From the NCBI RefSeq assembly GCF_002954775.1, contig NZ_KZ672952.1, positions 62,001-126,000 on the forward strand: a stretch of 64,000 nucleotides of DNA. Direction: 5' to 3'. Under the pieces are notes generated by a model. It saw only the letters and a list, made by a program, of their open reading frames with translations. It ran no database searches and was not told the origin of the DNA. Below, piece by piece: positions 47,090 to 56,055 of the stretch. Source of the DNA: Streptomyces geranii (GTDB lineage: Bacteria; Actinomycetota; Actinomycetes; Streptomycetales; Streptomycetaceae). Position 1 is the stretch's first letter. Every line of letters starts with the position of its first letter. The position numbers and the translations under genes are program-made.

Positions 47090-48112
47090 TCAGGCCTCCG
47101 GGTTGCTCAGGGTCGCGACGAGTACGGCCTTGATGGTGTGCAGTCGGTTCTCCGCCTGGTCGAAGACGATCGACGCCGGGGAGGTGAACACCTCGTCCGT
47201 GACCTCCAGGCCGTCCAGGCCGTAGGTGTCGAAGAGGTCGTGGCCGAGGCGGGTGCGGCGGTCGTGCAGCGCCGGCAGGCAGTGCATGAACCTCACGTCC
47301 GGGTTTCCGGTCGCCGCGAGGGTCTTGCCGTCGACCTGGTAGGGCAGCAGCAGTTCGATCCGCTCCCGCCAGGTGTCGGCGGGCTCTCCCATGGACACCC
47401 AGACGTCGGTGTGCAGGAAGTCGACACCCTGTACGGCGGTCTCGACGTCCTCGGTGAGGGTGAGACGGGCCCCGCTGGCGTCGGCCAGTTCACGGCAGCG
47501 GGTGACCAGGGCGGGGTCGGGCCACAGCCGGGCGGGTGCGGCGATACGGACGTCCATGCCGAGCAGGGCGCCCATGGACAGCAGTGAGTTGCCCATGTTG
47601 TTGCGGGCGTCGCCGAGGTAGCAGTAGGCGATGTCCGGCAGCGGCTTGGCGCTGTGCTCGTGCATGGTCAGGACGTCGCAGAGGCTCTGGGTGGGGTGGG
47701 CGGTGTCGGTGAGGCCGTTGTAGACGGGGACGCCGGAGTGGGCGGCGAGTTCGGTGACGAGGGCCTGGTCGGAGCCGCGGTACTCGATGCCGTCGAACAT
47801 CCGGCCGAGCACACGGGCGGTGTCGGCGACGGTCTCCTTGGCGCCGATGTGGGTGTCGCCGGGGCCGAGGTAGGTGGTGGCCGCGCCCTGGTCGGCGGCG
47901 GCGACCTCGAAGGCGCAGCGGGTGCGGGTGGAGGTCTTCTCGAAGATCAGGGCGAGGTTGCGGCCGGTCAGCCGGGGCCGCTCGGTTCCGGCGCGCTTGG
48001 CGGCCTTCAGTTCGGCGGCGAGGTCGAGGAGGTGGTGGATCTCGCGGGCGGTGAAGTCGAGTTCGCTCAGGTAGGAGCGGCCTCGCAGGTCGACGGTCGT
48101 GGTGGTGGTCAT
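47090..48112 (-). CDS. arcB: Ornithine carbamoyltransferase, catabolic
   Basis: A 340-residue enzyme: [21 protein letters not shown] (carbamoyl-phosphate loop), [69 protein letters not shown], and [10 protein letters not shown] (ornithine site). It splits citrulline with phosphate into ornithine and carbamoyl phosphate. Length and motifs match the catabolic ArcB group. ATG 48112 is preceded by a run of ACC/GGT triplets; nearby in-frame starts are possible. It lies 20 bp after arcA. Confidence 0.95.
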   Translation of the reverse strand: MTTTTTVDLRGRSYLSELDFTAREIHHLLDLAAELKAAKRAGTERPRLTGRNLALIFEKTSTRTRCAFEVAAADQGAATTYLGPGDTHIGAKETVADTARVLGRMFDGIEYRGSDQALVTELAAHSGVPVYNGLTDTAHPTQSLCDVLTMHEHSAKPLPDIAYCYLGDARNNMGNSLLSMGALLGMDVRIAAPARLWPDPALVTRCRELADASGARLTLTEDVETAVQGVDFLHTDVWVSMGEPADTWRERIELLLPYQVDGKTLAATGNPDVRFMHCLPALHDRRTRLGHDLFDTYGLDGLEVTDEVFTSPASIVFDQAENRLHTIKAVLVATLSNPEA

Positions 48113-48132
48113 GGTGGTGGTCCCTCGCCGGG

Positions 48133-49338
48133 TCAGTTGGCCGGGTCGCGTTCGATCGGGCAGCTCATGCAGCGCGGGCCGCCCCGGCCCCGCCCGAGTT
48201 CGGCGCCGGCGACGGTGACGATCTCGATGCCCTGCTTGCGCAGATAGGTGTTGGTGGTGACGTTGCGCTCGTAGCCGACGACCACGCCGGGGGCGAGGGC
48301 GAGGAAGTTGCTGCCGTCGTCCCACTGCTCGCGCTCGGCGCCCCGGATGTCCTGCGGGGCGGACAGCATCCGTACCTTGTCCAGGTCGAGGGCCTCGGCG
48401 AGCGCGGTCGCGAGGTCGGAGTCGGGGGTGACGTCGAAGCCGGTGTCGCGGGTGTCGCTGGGCCGCAGGGTCCATGAGCGCAGGGAGTCGGCGAGGCCCG
48501 GGTAGATGGCGAAGGCGTCGCGGTCGACCATGGTGAGCACGGTGTCGAGGTGCATGTAGGCACGAGCGGCCGGGAGCTGGACGGCGATCAGTCTGCTTGC
48601 CGTGCCGTCGGCGAACAGGCGGGCGGCCAGGTTCTCCACGGCCTGCGCGGTGGTGCGCTCGCCCATGCCGACCATGACGGCCCCGTTGCCGAGGACGTGT
48701 ACGTCGCCGCCCTCCAGGGTGCCGGGCACGGTGTCCATGACCGGCGTGTCGGCGAACATCGGGTGGAACCGGTAGATGGCCTCGGCGTGCAGGCTCTCTC
48801 GGCGCCGGGCGGGCTTGGCCATCGGGTTGACCGAGAGACTGCCGTAGATCCAGCAGGAGTTGTCGCGCGGGAAGAGGTGGTTGGGCAGTGGGGTGAGCGC
48901 GAAGTCGTCCGCGCCGAGCGCGTTCCAGACCAGGCTGTGCGGGGTGGCGAGCGGCAGGTCGCTCTTGAGGATTCCGCCGATCAGGTATCCGGCGAGGGTC
49001 TCCCCGTCGAGTTCGGCGCACAGTTCGCGGACCGGGTCGATCAGCGCCGGACCGACGGTGGCCGCGGTGACGACCCGCTCCAGCAGCCAGGCACGGGCTC
49101 CGGGGGTGTCGAGGGTCTGGGCGAGCAGGTCGGCGAAGTAGTGGACGCGGGCGCCGTGGTCGCGCAGGACCTGTGCGAAGGCGTCGTGCTCCTCGCGGGC
49201 GCGTTTGGCCCACAGGATGTCGTCGAAGAGGAGCGCGTCGACGTTGCGCGGGGTGAGGCGGGAGAGTTCGAGGCCTGGGCGGTGCAGGACGACCTGGCGC
49301 AGGGGGCCGACCTCGGAGTCGACATGGAAGGTGTGCAT
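48133..49338 (-). CDS. arcA: Arginine deiminase
   Basis: A 401-residue guanidine-modifying enzyme: [93 protein letters not shown], and the nucleophile Cys390 in [12 protein letters not shown]. It converts arginine to citrulline and ammonia. All active-site Asp, Glu, His and Cys blocks are seen. ATG 49338 follows the transporter gene by 33 bp. The ammonia also counters acidification during fermentation. Confidence 0.96.
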   Translation of the reverse strand: MHTFHVDSEVGPLRQVVLHRPGLELSRLTPRNVDALLFDDILWAKRAREEHDAFAQVLRDHGARVHYFADLLAQTLDTPGARAWLLERVVTAATVGPALIDPVRELCAELDGETLAGYLIGGILKSDLPLATPHSLVWNALGADDFALTPLPNHLFPRDNSCWIYGSLSVNPMAKPARRRESLHAEAIYRFHPMFADTPVMDTVPGTLEGGDVHVLGNGAVMVGMGERTTAQAVENLAARLFADGTASRLIAVQLPAARAYMHLDTVLTMVDRDAFAIYPGLADSLRSWTLRPSDTRDTGFDVTPDSDLATALAEALDLDKVRMLSAPQDIRGAEREQWDDGSNFLALAPGVVVGYERNVTTNTYLRKQGIEIVTVAGAELGRGRGGPRCMSCPIERDPAN

Positions 49339-49371
49339 GGCGATGCCTTCTGCGGGAGGGACGGGTGGAGG

Positions 49372-50856
49372 TCAGTCGTGCTGCGGGAGGTCGTCGCGCT
49401 TGCGGCGGCCACCGGTGCGGCGGGCGCGCAGTCCGCGCGAGAGCCGGGGCGCGGGCGGAGGCGTCTCCGGGGCCCGCCGCTCCACGGGCACGGTCGTGCC
49501 GGGCGTGCTCGGCCGGCCGTGGATGTCCTGTCCCCGCTTGAGCCAGACGTAGACCGGCACTCCCAGCAGGAGCACGAACAGCCCGTAGTAGACGGTCTGG
49601 TAGCCGCTGCCCTGGATCGACCAGTAGGAGAAGACGAGCGCGAGGCCGGCGACGGTGACGTCCCGGGCCAGGCAGCGCGGGCTGAGGTTCTCCCGCCCTC
49701 GTACCAGCAGCCAGTACAGCTGGGCGGCGGCCGAGAACAGGTACGGGATCACGGCCGTCAGGACACTCAGCAGCACGATCTTCGTGAACACGTCCTCGAA
49801 GCGGGTGTAGCTGAACACGGTGATCAGCGAGGCCAGCACGGTCGAGGCGACGATCCCGAAGGCCGGCACACCGCTCTCGCCGCGCAGCCGGGCGAAGGCG
49901 CCGGGGAAGAGTCCGTCGCGGGCGGCGGCGTAGGGCATCTCGGCGCACAGCATGGTCCAGCCGTTGAGCGCGCCGATGCCGGAGACGATCGCGGCGACGG
50001 CGACCAGGTCACCGGCCCAGGTGCCGCCGAAGATGTTGTTCGCGGCGTCGGTGAAGGGCGCGGTGGACTCGCCGAGGGCGCCGTGCGAGACGGTGCCGAA
50101 GACGGCGAGGGTGCCCAGGATGTAGATCGCGGCGCAGATCAGAGTGCCGTAGACGGTGGCGCGCGGCACGTTGCGGCGCGGCTCGCGGACCCGGCCGGCG
50201 ACCACCGAGGCGGCCTCCAGTCCGATGTAGCTGAACAGCGCGATGGCTGCGGCGGCCGAGATCGCACCCAGCGCCGACTGGCCACTGGCGTTGAACGAAC
50301 CGAAGTTGTCCGGGTCGACGAACAGCAGCCCGACGGTGGCCATGAAGACCAACGGCACGAACTTCAGCACTGTTGTGATCACCTGGAAGGCGCCGATGTT
50401 CCGTACGCCCGTGAGGTTGATCGCGGCCGGTATCCAGAGCCCGATCAGCGCGATGAGCACCGAAATCCCGGTCTTGTGACCGGTGTTGACGAACACCTCG
50501 ACATAGCCGACCCAGGCCACCACGATCGCGGCGTTCCCGGCCCAGGCGCTGATCCAGTACGACCAGGCGGTGAGGAACCCCGTGAACTCGCCGAAGGCCT
50601 CACGGGCGTAGACGTACGGCCCGCCGCTCGCCGGCACCCGCTTCGACAGTGCGCCGAAGACCATCGCCAGCGCGAGCGCGCCGAGGGTCACGACGACGAA
50701 CGCCACGATCGCGATGGGCCCGTACGGGGCGAGCGCGGAGGGCAGGGCGAAGACCCCGGTGCCGACGATGCTGCCGATGACGAGCGCGGACGCGGCGGGA
50801 AGTCCGAGAGCCGCCGCGGGCTTCGCGGGTTCCCCGCTCCTGGGTGTGCTGAGCAT
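49372..50856 (-). CDS. arcD: APC-family amino acid antiporter, probable arginine/ornithine exchanger
   Basis: A 494-residue membrane protein with about 12 helices: [27 protein letters not shown] is the first helix with the APC glycine motif, then [36 protein letters not shown], a [30 protein letters not shown] loop, and a basic C-terminal tail. It resembles basic-amino-acid antiporters (ArcD/AdiC type in the APC family). ATG 50856 has AAGGAG eight bases upstream. First gene of arcD-A-B-C; position strongly suggests arginine/ornithine exchange, though substrate cannot be read from sequence alone. Confidence 0.88.
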   Translation of the reverse strand: MLSTPRSGEPAKPAAALGLPAASALVIGSIVGTGVFALPSALAPYGPIAIVAFVVVTLGALALAMVFGALSKRVPASGGPYVYAREAFGEFTGFLTAWSYWISAWAGNAAIVVAWVGYVEVFVNTGHKTGISVLIALIGLWIPAAINLTGVRNIGAFQVITTVLKFVPLVFMATVGLLFVDPDNFGSFNASGQSALGAISAAAAIALFSYIGLEAASVVAGRVREPRRNVPRATVYGTLICAAIYILGTLAVFGTVSHGALGESTAPFTDAANNIFGGTWAGDLVAVAAIVSGIGALNGWTMLCAEMPYAAARDGLFPGAFARLRGESGVPAFGIVASTVLASLITVFSYTRFEDVFTKIVLLSVLTAVIPYLFSAAAQLYWLLVRGRENLSPRCLARDVTVAGLALVFSYWSIQGSGYQTVYYGLFVLLLGVPVYVWLKRGQDIHGRPSTPGTTVPVERRAPETPPPAPRLSRGLRARRTGGRRKRDDLPQHD

Positions 50857-50959
50857 GGCTGTGCTCCTTGCGCGGGTCGCGTGGGGTGGGTCGCCTGAGG
50901 CGGACCGCCTGGGGCGTCGATCCGCGGACGATCCTGCTGCGCGGCGCCGGGAGGGGGCA

Positions 50960-51017
50960 GTGGCCACAGGTCCCACAGGGGTCCCGTTGGTCCTGGGGCC
51001 GGTGGGCCGACCGGCCC
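50960..51017. promoter_or_regulatory. DevR/OsdR-type boxes upstream of the arc operon
   Basis: TGGGCCGACCGGCCC (51003-51017) and, on the minus strand, AGGACCAACGGGACC (50980-50994), centres 23 bp apart. A possible third degenerate copy (minus-strand GGGACCTGTGGCCAC, 50960-50974) follows at 20 bp. They lie 105-160 bp upstream of the transporter ATG. Confidence 0.7.
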
Positions 51018-51112
51018 CAGGGGGCTCAACTACCGTGCTGCTGCTGTCCGCAGACGAAGCCTCGGCGAAAACTGGTGAGCGGCAGCGGGCACGAGACAGC
51101 TATCGTGCCGAT

Positions 51113-51268
51113 ATGTCGCACTACCGTCGTCTGGCCACACTCCTGGCAACCGACCCCGCGCACGCTACAGCCGACGATGTCCGCAGGCTGCTGAACAATC
51201 CCGGAGCCGCGGAGGGCCAGGACCTGGACCACAAGCTCGAACCCCATGTCAACGGCACAGAGGGGTGA
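51113..51268 (+). pseudogene. 5' remnant of an AlbA_2 (Schlafen-type) gene
   Basis: A 51-residue frame (SHYRRLATLLATDPAHATADDVRRLLNNPGAAEGQDLDHK). It reads like the N-terminus of Streptomyces AlbA_2-domain proteins, whose catalytic/DNA-binding domain starts with an E-x-x-x-L-D-F-K-type motif (here EGQDLDHK). The frame stops at 51268 and the next frame begins there with TGATG; the expected ~90 residues of AlbA_2 core are missing. I infer an internal deletion, leaving two overlapping pieces. Confidence 0.5.
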
Positions 51269-52251
51269 TGGTGGCACCGAGCCCGCGTGCGCCGCACGCG
51301 GTACTCGGCCTGAACGACCCCAGGGACGGCTGCCTGCGGTTTCCGGTACGTTCCGGCTCGCGCGTACGGTTCATGAGCCCGGCCGAGGTGGAGACCGCCC
51401 TGTTGGACAGGCAGACACGCCGTGCGCAACGAGAACGACGGCACGGTCAATTGCTGGAGGCCATCGCCGAGCAGCAGTCCTTCGGTGCGGCGCCGGTGGC
51501 ACAGTCGTGGGCCGTCAAGGTGCCGCTGTCCATCACGCTGGTACCGCACATGCCCGGCTCGCTGCCCTGGGACCGGACGGCTGTCGAGCGGTACCGGCAG
51601 CAGGTCCGAGCCGAAATGACCTTGCTGAGCAAACGGCACACGACCTTCGACGAAGTCGAGCCGATCGCGGACGGGTTCGCGGCTCGGCAGGGCTCGGGCA
51701 CGACACGCCAGGTGATCGCGGTCTTCGCCGAAGACGGGAGCGCCGGGATGGAGTACCCGCTGTCACCCGAACCTCCTCGCAGGCAGCACAGTGGTCAGGC
51801 AGACGAAGTTCTCCGGATCGGTACGGGGCAACTGACGGAGGTCGTCGTCTCGGCGCTCGGCGTCCTCGGCCGACACGCCACCGACCGCGCGGGAGCCACC
51901 GGCGGCTGCACGGTACGGCTCGCCCTACGAGGCCCCTGGGCTCACTATCCGGGCGGGACAGGCGCCGGGGTACGGTCCCTTGCGCTGACCTCCGGCAGCA
52001 GGCAGGCTGCCGGTGCCACCGCCGAGATCGGCACCTTCGTCGAGGATCTCGGCGAGCCCGGACCCGCCCTCATCAAGGCGACCGACCTGCTCCTCACCCG
52101 TGTGGGACGCCGATTCGGTCAGGTGGAATCGCCCTACACGGCCTCCGACGGAACGGTGATCAGGGACGAGCGGACCCCGCACTTCCCCGGCGAGCTGTAC
52201 CGGTGGGCCGAGCAGCTGGGCCTCCCCGTGCAAGCGCGCAGCCCCCGCTGA
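51268..52251 (+). CDS. C-terminal part of an AlbA_2 (Schlafen-type) protein, function unknown
   Basis: A 327-residue protein from ATG 51268 (overlapping the previous stop as TGATG; a GTG at 51265 is also possible). It opens with VAPSPRAPHAVLGLNDPRDGCLRFPVRSGSRVRFMSPAEVE, which matches the segment that follows the AlbA_2 domain in Streptomyces relatives, and then has an Arg/Glu-rich coiled stretch and a strand-rich C-terminal domain without recognisable motifs. Without the AlbA_2 core it probably no longer binds its original target. A strong hairpin terminator follows. I am unsure whether the piece is still expressed. Confidence 0.5.
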   Translation: MVAPSPRAPHAVLGLNDPRDGCLRFPVRSGSRVRFMSPAEVETALLDRQTRRAQRERRHGQLLEAIAEQQSFGAAPVAQSWAVKVPLSITLVPHMPGSLPWDRTAVERYRQQVRAEMTLLSKRHTTFDEVEPIADGFAARQGSGTTRQVIAVFAEDGSAGMEYPLSPEPPRRQHSGQADEVLRIGTGQLTEVVVSALGVLGRHATDRAGATGGCTVRLALRGPWAHYPGGTGAGVRSLALTSGSRQAAGATAEIGTFVEDLGEPGPALIKATDLLLTRVGRRFGQVESPYTASDGTVIRDERTPHFPGELYRWAEQLGLPVQARSPR

Positions 52252-52258
52252 CCGGGAG

Positions 52259-52302
52259 CGGAGCGACGCGGCCCCCTGGAAGCAGGGGGCCGCGTCGCTC
52301 CG
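52259..52302. terminator. Bidirectional terminator hairpin
   Basis: Perfect 18-bp stem (52261-52278 against 52283-52300; GAGCGACGCGGCCCCCTG and complement) with a GAAG tetraloop; two more pairs extend it. It lies between the stops of the converging genes at 52251 and 52308, so it can serve both. Confidence 0.85.
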
Positions 52303-52307
52303 TGCCC

Positions 52308-52517
52308 TCAGTGGTGCAGCAGGGGCCGGCGGGACTCGCGAGGCGCCGTGGCTGTCCGGCCGGTGGACACCGGGCGCCGCCGACGGCGTTGCCGCAGCCG
52401 TACGACGAGCGTGTCCAGCACGGCACTCACCACGAAGGTGGCCGCGGCGGAGATCACCAGTAGGACAGCGAACATCCTCCAGAAGTCGGGCGTCAGTGAG
52501 GTACCCACAGTGCTCAC
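52308..52517 (-). CDS. Small single-pass membrane protein
   Basis: A 69-residue frame (GTG 52517 or GTG 52508): short polar start, one membrane helix (MFAVLLVISAAATFVVSAVLDTLVV) and a strongly basic tail (RLRQRRRRRPVSTGRTATAPRESRRPLLHH). The helix, the clustered arginines on one side and a GGAGG upstream of the start favour a real gene. It points towards the shared terminator. Function is unknown. Confidence 0.6.
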   Translation of the reverse strand: MSTVGTSLTPDFWRMFAVLLVISAAATFVVSAVLDTLVVRLRQRRRRRPVSTGRTATAPRESRRPLLHH

Positions 52518-52620
52518 CCCCTCCGACGGGCTGGTCGTCTCACACCTTCAGAAAACAGCAGGCCAGGCGTGACCGCAGGGTGCCGGAGGTCTCCTCGTGG
52601 GAGCCGAGCGGCCCGGCGGG

Positions 52621-52635
52621 AGGACCGAACGGCCC
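52621..52635. promoter_or_regulatory. DevR/OsdR-type box upstream of the cNMP-binding gene
   Basis: AGGACCGAACGGCCC, about 70 bp before the start at 52705; a degenerate copy (GGGAGCCGAGCGGCCC, 52599-52614) lies about 22 bp upstream of it. Confidence 0.65.
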
Positions 52636-52704
52636 ATGGCCCGCCGCCGGGCATCGGGCACACGCTGGTGATGGCAGTTCCCACACCCGTCAGGGAGGCC
52701 CGCC

Positions 52705-53169
52705 GTGATCACCACCCCCACCCCCAGCATGCTGCGAGCCCTGCCCGCGGAGCACCGGCAGCGGCTCCTGCGCCTCGCCCGAGAGGTCTCCGTCCCCCAG
52801 GGGACGCGCCTGTTCGAGGAGGGAGCCAAGGCCGACCGGTTCTGGATCATCCGCACCGGCACCGTCGAACTCGACATGCACGTGCCCGGCCGCCGCGCAG
52901 CGGTCGTCGAGACCCTCCACCACAACGAACTCGTCGGCTGGTCCTGGCTGTTCGGGCCGCACGTCTGGCACATGGGTGCCGAGGCGACGACCCCGGTGCG
53001 GGCATACGAGTTCGACGCCACGGCCGTCCGGCTGATGTGCCAGGAGGATCCGGCCCTGGGCAGCACCATCGCCCAGTGGGTCGGCGACGTGCTCGCCCAC
53101 CGCCTGCGCTCCGCCCGGACCCGGCTCCTGGACCTGTACGCCCCCTACGGCGCCGGCCCCCACACCTGA
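52705..53169 (+). CDS. Cyclic-nucleotide-binding (Crp-like sensor) domain protein without HTH
   Basis: A 154-residue single cNMP-binding domain: LRALPAEHRQRLLRLAREVSVPQGTRLFEEGAKADRFWIIRTGTVELDMHVPGRRAAVVETLHHNELVGWSWLFGPHVWH. The end (GDVLAHRLRSARTRLLDLYAPYG) is the dimer helix of Crp/Fnr proteins, but the DNA-binding helix-turn-helix is absent. The ligand pocket lacks the usual GE...RSA cAMP signature, so it may sense something else. The GTG start at 52705 has GGGAGG upstream. It forms a pair with the CBS-BON gene downstream (72 bp). Confidence 0.82.
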   Translation: MITTPTPSMLRALPAEHRQRLLRLAREVSVPQGTRLFEEGAKADRFWIIRTGTVELDMHVPGRRAAVVETLHHNELVGWSWLFGPHVWHMGAEATTPVRAYEFDATAVRLMCQEDPALGSTIAQWVGDVLAHRLRSARTRLLDLYAPYGAGPHT

Positions 53170-53171
53170 GA

Positions 53172-53235
53172 CCGGCAAAGCACCAAGCACCAAGCACCGA
53201 GAGCCGGGGACCGAGAAACGAGAAACGAGGAGGGA
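53172..53235. repeat. Short tandem micro-repeats
   Basis: Between the cNMP and CBS-BON genes, AGCACCA is repeated almost three times, followed by GAGAAAC twice. This A-rich stretch is unusual for the window and forms the leader of the CBS-BON gene together with its AGGAGGGAG ribosome binding site. Confidence 0.6.
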
Positions 53236-53241
53236 GCCACG

Positions 53242-53970
53242 ATGCACGGCACCCCGCACATCGTCAGCGACGTCATGACCCACATGGTCACCGCGGTCGG
53301 CCGCGAGGACACCTTCAAGGAGATCGTGCGGATCATGCAGGACTGGAAGGTGAGCGCCCTGCCCGTCCTGGAGGGTGATGGCCGCGTCGTGGGCCTCGTC
53401 TCCGAGGCCGACCTGCTGCCCAAGGAGGAGTTCCGCGACAGCGACCCCAACCGGTACACCCAGCTGCGCCGCCTGTCCGACCTGGCGAAGGCCGGAGGCG
53501 TGCGGGCGGAGGATCTGATGACCGCCCCCGCACTCACCACCCGCCCCGGCGCCACGCTCGCCGAAGCCGCGCGGACCATGGCACGGGCCAGGGTCAAGCG
53601 ACTGCCGGTGGTCAACGAACTGGGCATGCTGGAGGGCATCGTCAGCAGGTCCGACCTCCTCAAGGTCTTCCTGCGCGACGACGAGGACCTCGCCGAGGAG
53701 GTCCGCCGCGAGGTCGTGTCCTACCTCTTCCCGCTGCCGGAATCGTCGGTCCGTGTCCAGGTGCACGACGGCGTGGTGAAGCTGGCCGGCCGGGTCCGGG
53801 ACACCTCGCTGGTCCCCGTGGCGGCCCGCCTGGCGCGCGCCGTCGAAGGCGTGGTGGACGTGGACTTCGAGTTGGAGGACCGGGAGGGATCGGAGAACTC
53901 GCCAGCTCCGAATCCGAACCCGGGAACCACGACCACAGGGGTCAGGGATTCGGCGTCGGGTGCTCGGTGA
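53242..53970 (+). CDS. CBS-CBS-BON protein
   Basis: A 242-residue member of the same family as 20004 and 30773: CBS1 (VSDVMTHMVTAVGREDTFKEIVRIM...VSALPVLEGDGRVVGLVSEADLL), CBS2 (AEDLMTAPALTTRPGATLAEAARTMARARVKRLPVVNELGMLEGIVSRSDLLKVFLR), BON (SSVRVQVHDGVVKLAGRVRDTSLVPVAARLARAVEGVVDVDFEL) and a disordered Pro/Asn/Thr tail. ATG 53242 has AGGAGG upstream. It probably shares the DevR-type promoter of the cNMP gene. Confidence 0.9.
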   Translation: MHGTPHIVSDVMTHMVTAVGREDTFKEIVRIMQDWKVSALPVLEGDGRVVGLVSEADLLPKEEFRDSDPNRYTQLRRLSDLAKAGGVRAEDLMTAPALTTRPGATLAEAARTMARARVKRLPVVNELGMLEGIVSRSDLLKVFLRDDEDLAEEVRREVVSYLFPLPESSVRVQVHDGVVKLAGRVRDTSLVPVAARLARAVEGVVDVDFELEDREGSENSPAPNPNPGTTTTGVRDSASGAR

Positions 53971-54830
53971 GCCAGCGGCGTGCCACGGTCAGACGGGGAG
54001 CCAGTACGTCGTACTCGAAGGTGTAGGTCGGGGCCGACTGGCCGTCTCCGTTCCAGGGGGCGGGGTGCCGTGGCCCGGAGGGCTTCCAGTGGCGCCAGGG
54101 GTCGTGCCGGGGAGGTGGGCGACGAAGGCGTCGGCCACGTCGTAGACGACCTGGACGAGCGCCATCCCGACTCCGCCAGGGATCAGCGCGCGGTGGTCGG
54201 TGCGTTTGCGCGGGTCGCGAGCCCGCATCCCGGTGCCGGGCAGGAACAGCAGACAGTGCGGATCCAATGGGAGCAGGATGTCGGCGTGCGCGGCGGCGGC
54301 CAGCTGGTCGTCGGCATCGGGAACATTGCTCGCAGTCCGCTGTTCACCAACTGGTACACGGTGTCCGGAGGCAGATACCGCGTGTCGTCGCCGTGGCGCT
54401 TCGGGATCGCGACCCCGCCATTGGCGAGCTTTCCGTCCTGGTTCAGGGTCTTGGTGACCAGCGCCCAGCGGGCGTTCTCCGGGAGCGCCGGCACTTCGAT
54501 CACCAGACAGCCGAGGCCAGGGTCATCGGGATCGTCGTGCCAGGAGAACTCGACGCCGATGGACGGGCGCACGAGATCGGCGATGACCGCCTTGTACCGC
54601 TCGGTGTTGACCAGCCTCTTCGCGAAGGGGGTCTTCTTCACCACGGCCTCGTGGAGGTCGGTCGGCCGCCTAGTCGCCTTGAACCCGCACACCAGAAGAC
54701 CACCAGCCGCGTTGGCGAACGCCGCGACGTCCTTGGCCAGTTCGTACTTCTTCGACTCGAGGCTGAGGTCGTACGGTCCCTCGCGCCCCACGCCCTTGAA
54801 ATCCACCCACTCGGACTCCCGCATCCCCAC
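53942..54830 (-). pseudogene. Second AlbA_2 (Schlafen-type) gene, frameshifted
   Basis: MRESEWVDFKGVGREGPYDL, YELAKDVAAFANAAGGLLVCGFK and GLGCLVIEVPALPENARWALV form an AlbA_2 domain. Near 54335-54345 the frame breaks: the sensible continuation (ASNVPDADDQLAAAAHADILLPLDPHCLLFLPGTGMRARDPRKRTDHRALIPGGVGMALVQVVYDVADAFVAH) is in another frame. A second shift near 54100 leads to APWNGDGQSAPTYTFEYDVLAPRLTVARRWLTEHPTPNP and the stop at 53942. The 5' end also seems lost (a TAG precedes the domain in frame). The gene is thus inactive as read. It is the second decayed AlbA_2 gene within 3 kb but of a different subfamily. Confidence 0.65.
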
Positions 54831-55125
54831 GATGGCTCCGGGCCGCTGCTACCGAGCGTTCAAGCCGGTCACCGATGCCCGATCTCGCGGCCGGACCCGC
54901 ACCGGGTGCCGGACGGTCCCGACACCGGCCATTCCGACGCCTGCCGTGACTCCCGCCGAATTGCCGGTACCGGCCTCACCGTGGCCCCGTCCGTCCGCTG
55001 CCGTACCGGCGCCACTGTCGTGTGGCCGGTCCGAGGGAAGCCGCCCGCGGCTTGGCACGAGAGCCCGGCAGAGGCCACTCGCCCCTGACCACACCGGCGA
55101 CAGGGGCCCATCCAGAAGCCCAGTA

Positions 55126-55139
55126 GGGCCGGTCGGCCC
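55126..55139. promoter_or_regulatory. DevR/OsdR-type palindrome upstream of the devR-like regulator
   Basis: GGGCCGGTCGGCCC, extended to TAGGGCC...GGCCCTA (9-bp arms counting mismatches at the centre only), 82 bp before the ATG at 55221. A half site GGGGCCCATC lies about 22 bp upstream. This suggests autoregulation. Confidence 0.7.
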
Positions 55140-55220
55140 TAGTGCATCCGGCCCCGGCGAGCGATGATCGTCGGCACGGGCGACCCGCAGCCCGTACGCC
55201 ACCGGGGACGAGGGGCCGTC

Positions 55221-55922
55221 ATGACCGAGACACGCACCTTCACGGAACAGAACCCGATCCGTGTCTTCCTGCTCGACGACCACGAGGTCGTACGACGCGG
55301 CATCACCGACCTCCTCGACGCCGAACCGGACATCTCCGTGATCGGCGACGCGGACTCCGTCGAGCACGCCCTCGTCCGCGCTCCGGCGCTGCGTCCGGAC
55401 GTCGCGGTGCTGGACGTACGTCTCCCCGACGGCGACGGCATCACGGTCTGCCGGGAGCTGCGCAGCCGGATGCCGGAGCTGGCCTGTCTGATGCTGACGT
55501 CGTTCGACGAGGAAGACGCCCTGCTGGACGCGATCATGGCCGGGGCCTCCGGTTACGTCCTCAAGCAGATCAGGGGCTCGGACCTGGTCTCGGCGGTCCG
55601 CACGGTCGCCTCGGGCCAGTCGATGCTGGACCCGGCGACGACGGCCCGGCTGATGCGCTCGCTGCGCGCCGATCCCGTGGAGACACCGGCGCTGTCGCCC
55701 GAGCTGGCGAGCCTGTCGCCCCGCGAGCGGGACATCCTGGCCCTGATCGGCGACGGCCTCACCAACCGCGAGATCGGCAAGAAGCTCTACCTCTCCGAGA
55801 AAACCGTCAAGAACCACATCTCCCGCCTGCTGGCCAAGCTCGGCGTCCAGCGCCGCGTCCAGGCCGCGGTCCTCGCCTCCCAGCTGGAGCAGCCGGACAC
55901 CGGCGGACACCCCGCGAGGTGA
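55221..55922 (+). CDS. NarL/DevR/OsdR-like response regulator
   Basis: A 233-residue regulator: receiver domain with acidic pocket (IRVFLLDDHEVVRRGI), phospho-acceptor Asp65 in VLDVRLPDGDG, Thr93 and Lys115 (SGYVLKQIRGSD), and a LuxR-type HTH at about 168-225 (LSPRERDILALIGDGLTNREIGKKLYLSEKTVKNHISRLLAKLGVQRRVQAAVLAS). The KTVKNH recognition helix and the overall layout are those of DevR/DosR. ATG 55221 has GAGGGG upstream; the in-frame start at 55164 is rejected. It is alone, without a kinase; the GAF-GAF kinase at 15267 is the likely partner. Its promoter carries the palindrome found throughout the island, so I infer that it is the master regulator. Confidence 0.9.
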   Translation: MTETRTFTEQNPIRVFLLDDHEVVRRGITDLLDAEPDISVIGDADSVEHALVRAPALRPDVAVLDVRLPDGDGITVCRELRSRMPELACLMLTSFDEEDALLDAIMAGASGYVLKQIRGSDLVSAVRTVASGQSMLDPATTARLMRSLRADPVETPALSPELASLSPRERDILALIGDGLTNREIGKKLYLSEKTVKNHISRLLAKLGVQRRVQAAVLASQLEQPDTGGHPAR

Positions 55923-55931
55923 GCGGCGGCG

Positions 55932-55968
55932 AGGGCCGTCCGGAGCCGTGGTGGGGCCGTACGGCCCC
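55932..55968. promoter_or_regulatory. Tandem DevR/OsdR-type boxes upstream of the nitroreductase pseudogene
   Basis: AGGGCCGTCCGGAGC (55932-55946) and GGGGCCGTACGGCCCC (55953-55968, perfect palindrome), centres 21-22 bp apart, about 90 bp before ATG 56056. Confidence 0.7.
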
Positions 55969-56055
55969 TGCCCCGCCTCTCGCGCCGGAAGCCACCCTGG
56001 TCCGGTCACCCAATGCCCCGCCACACCATGGACGCGGGGCGGGCAGGAGGCTCCG

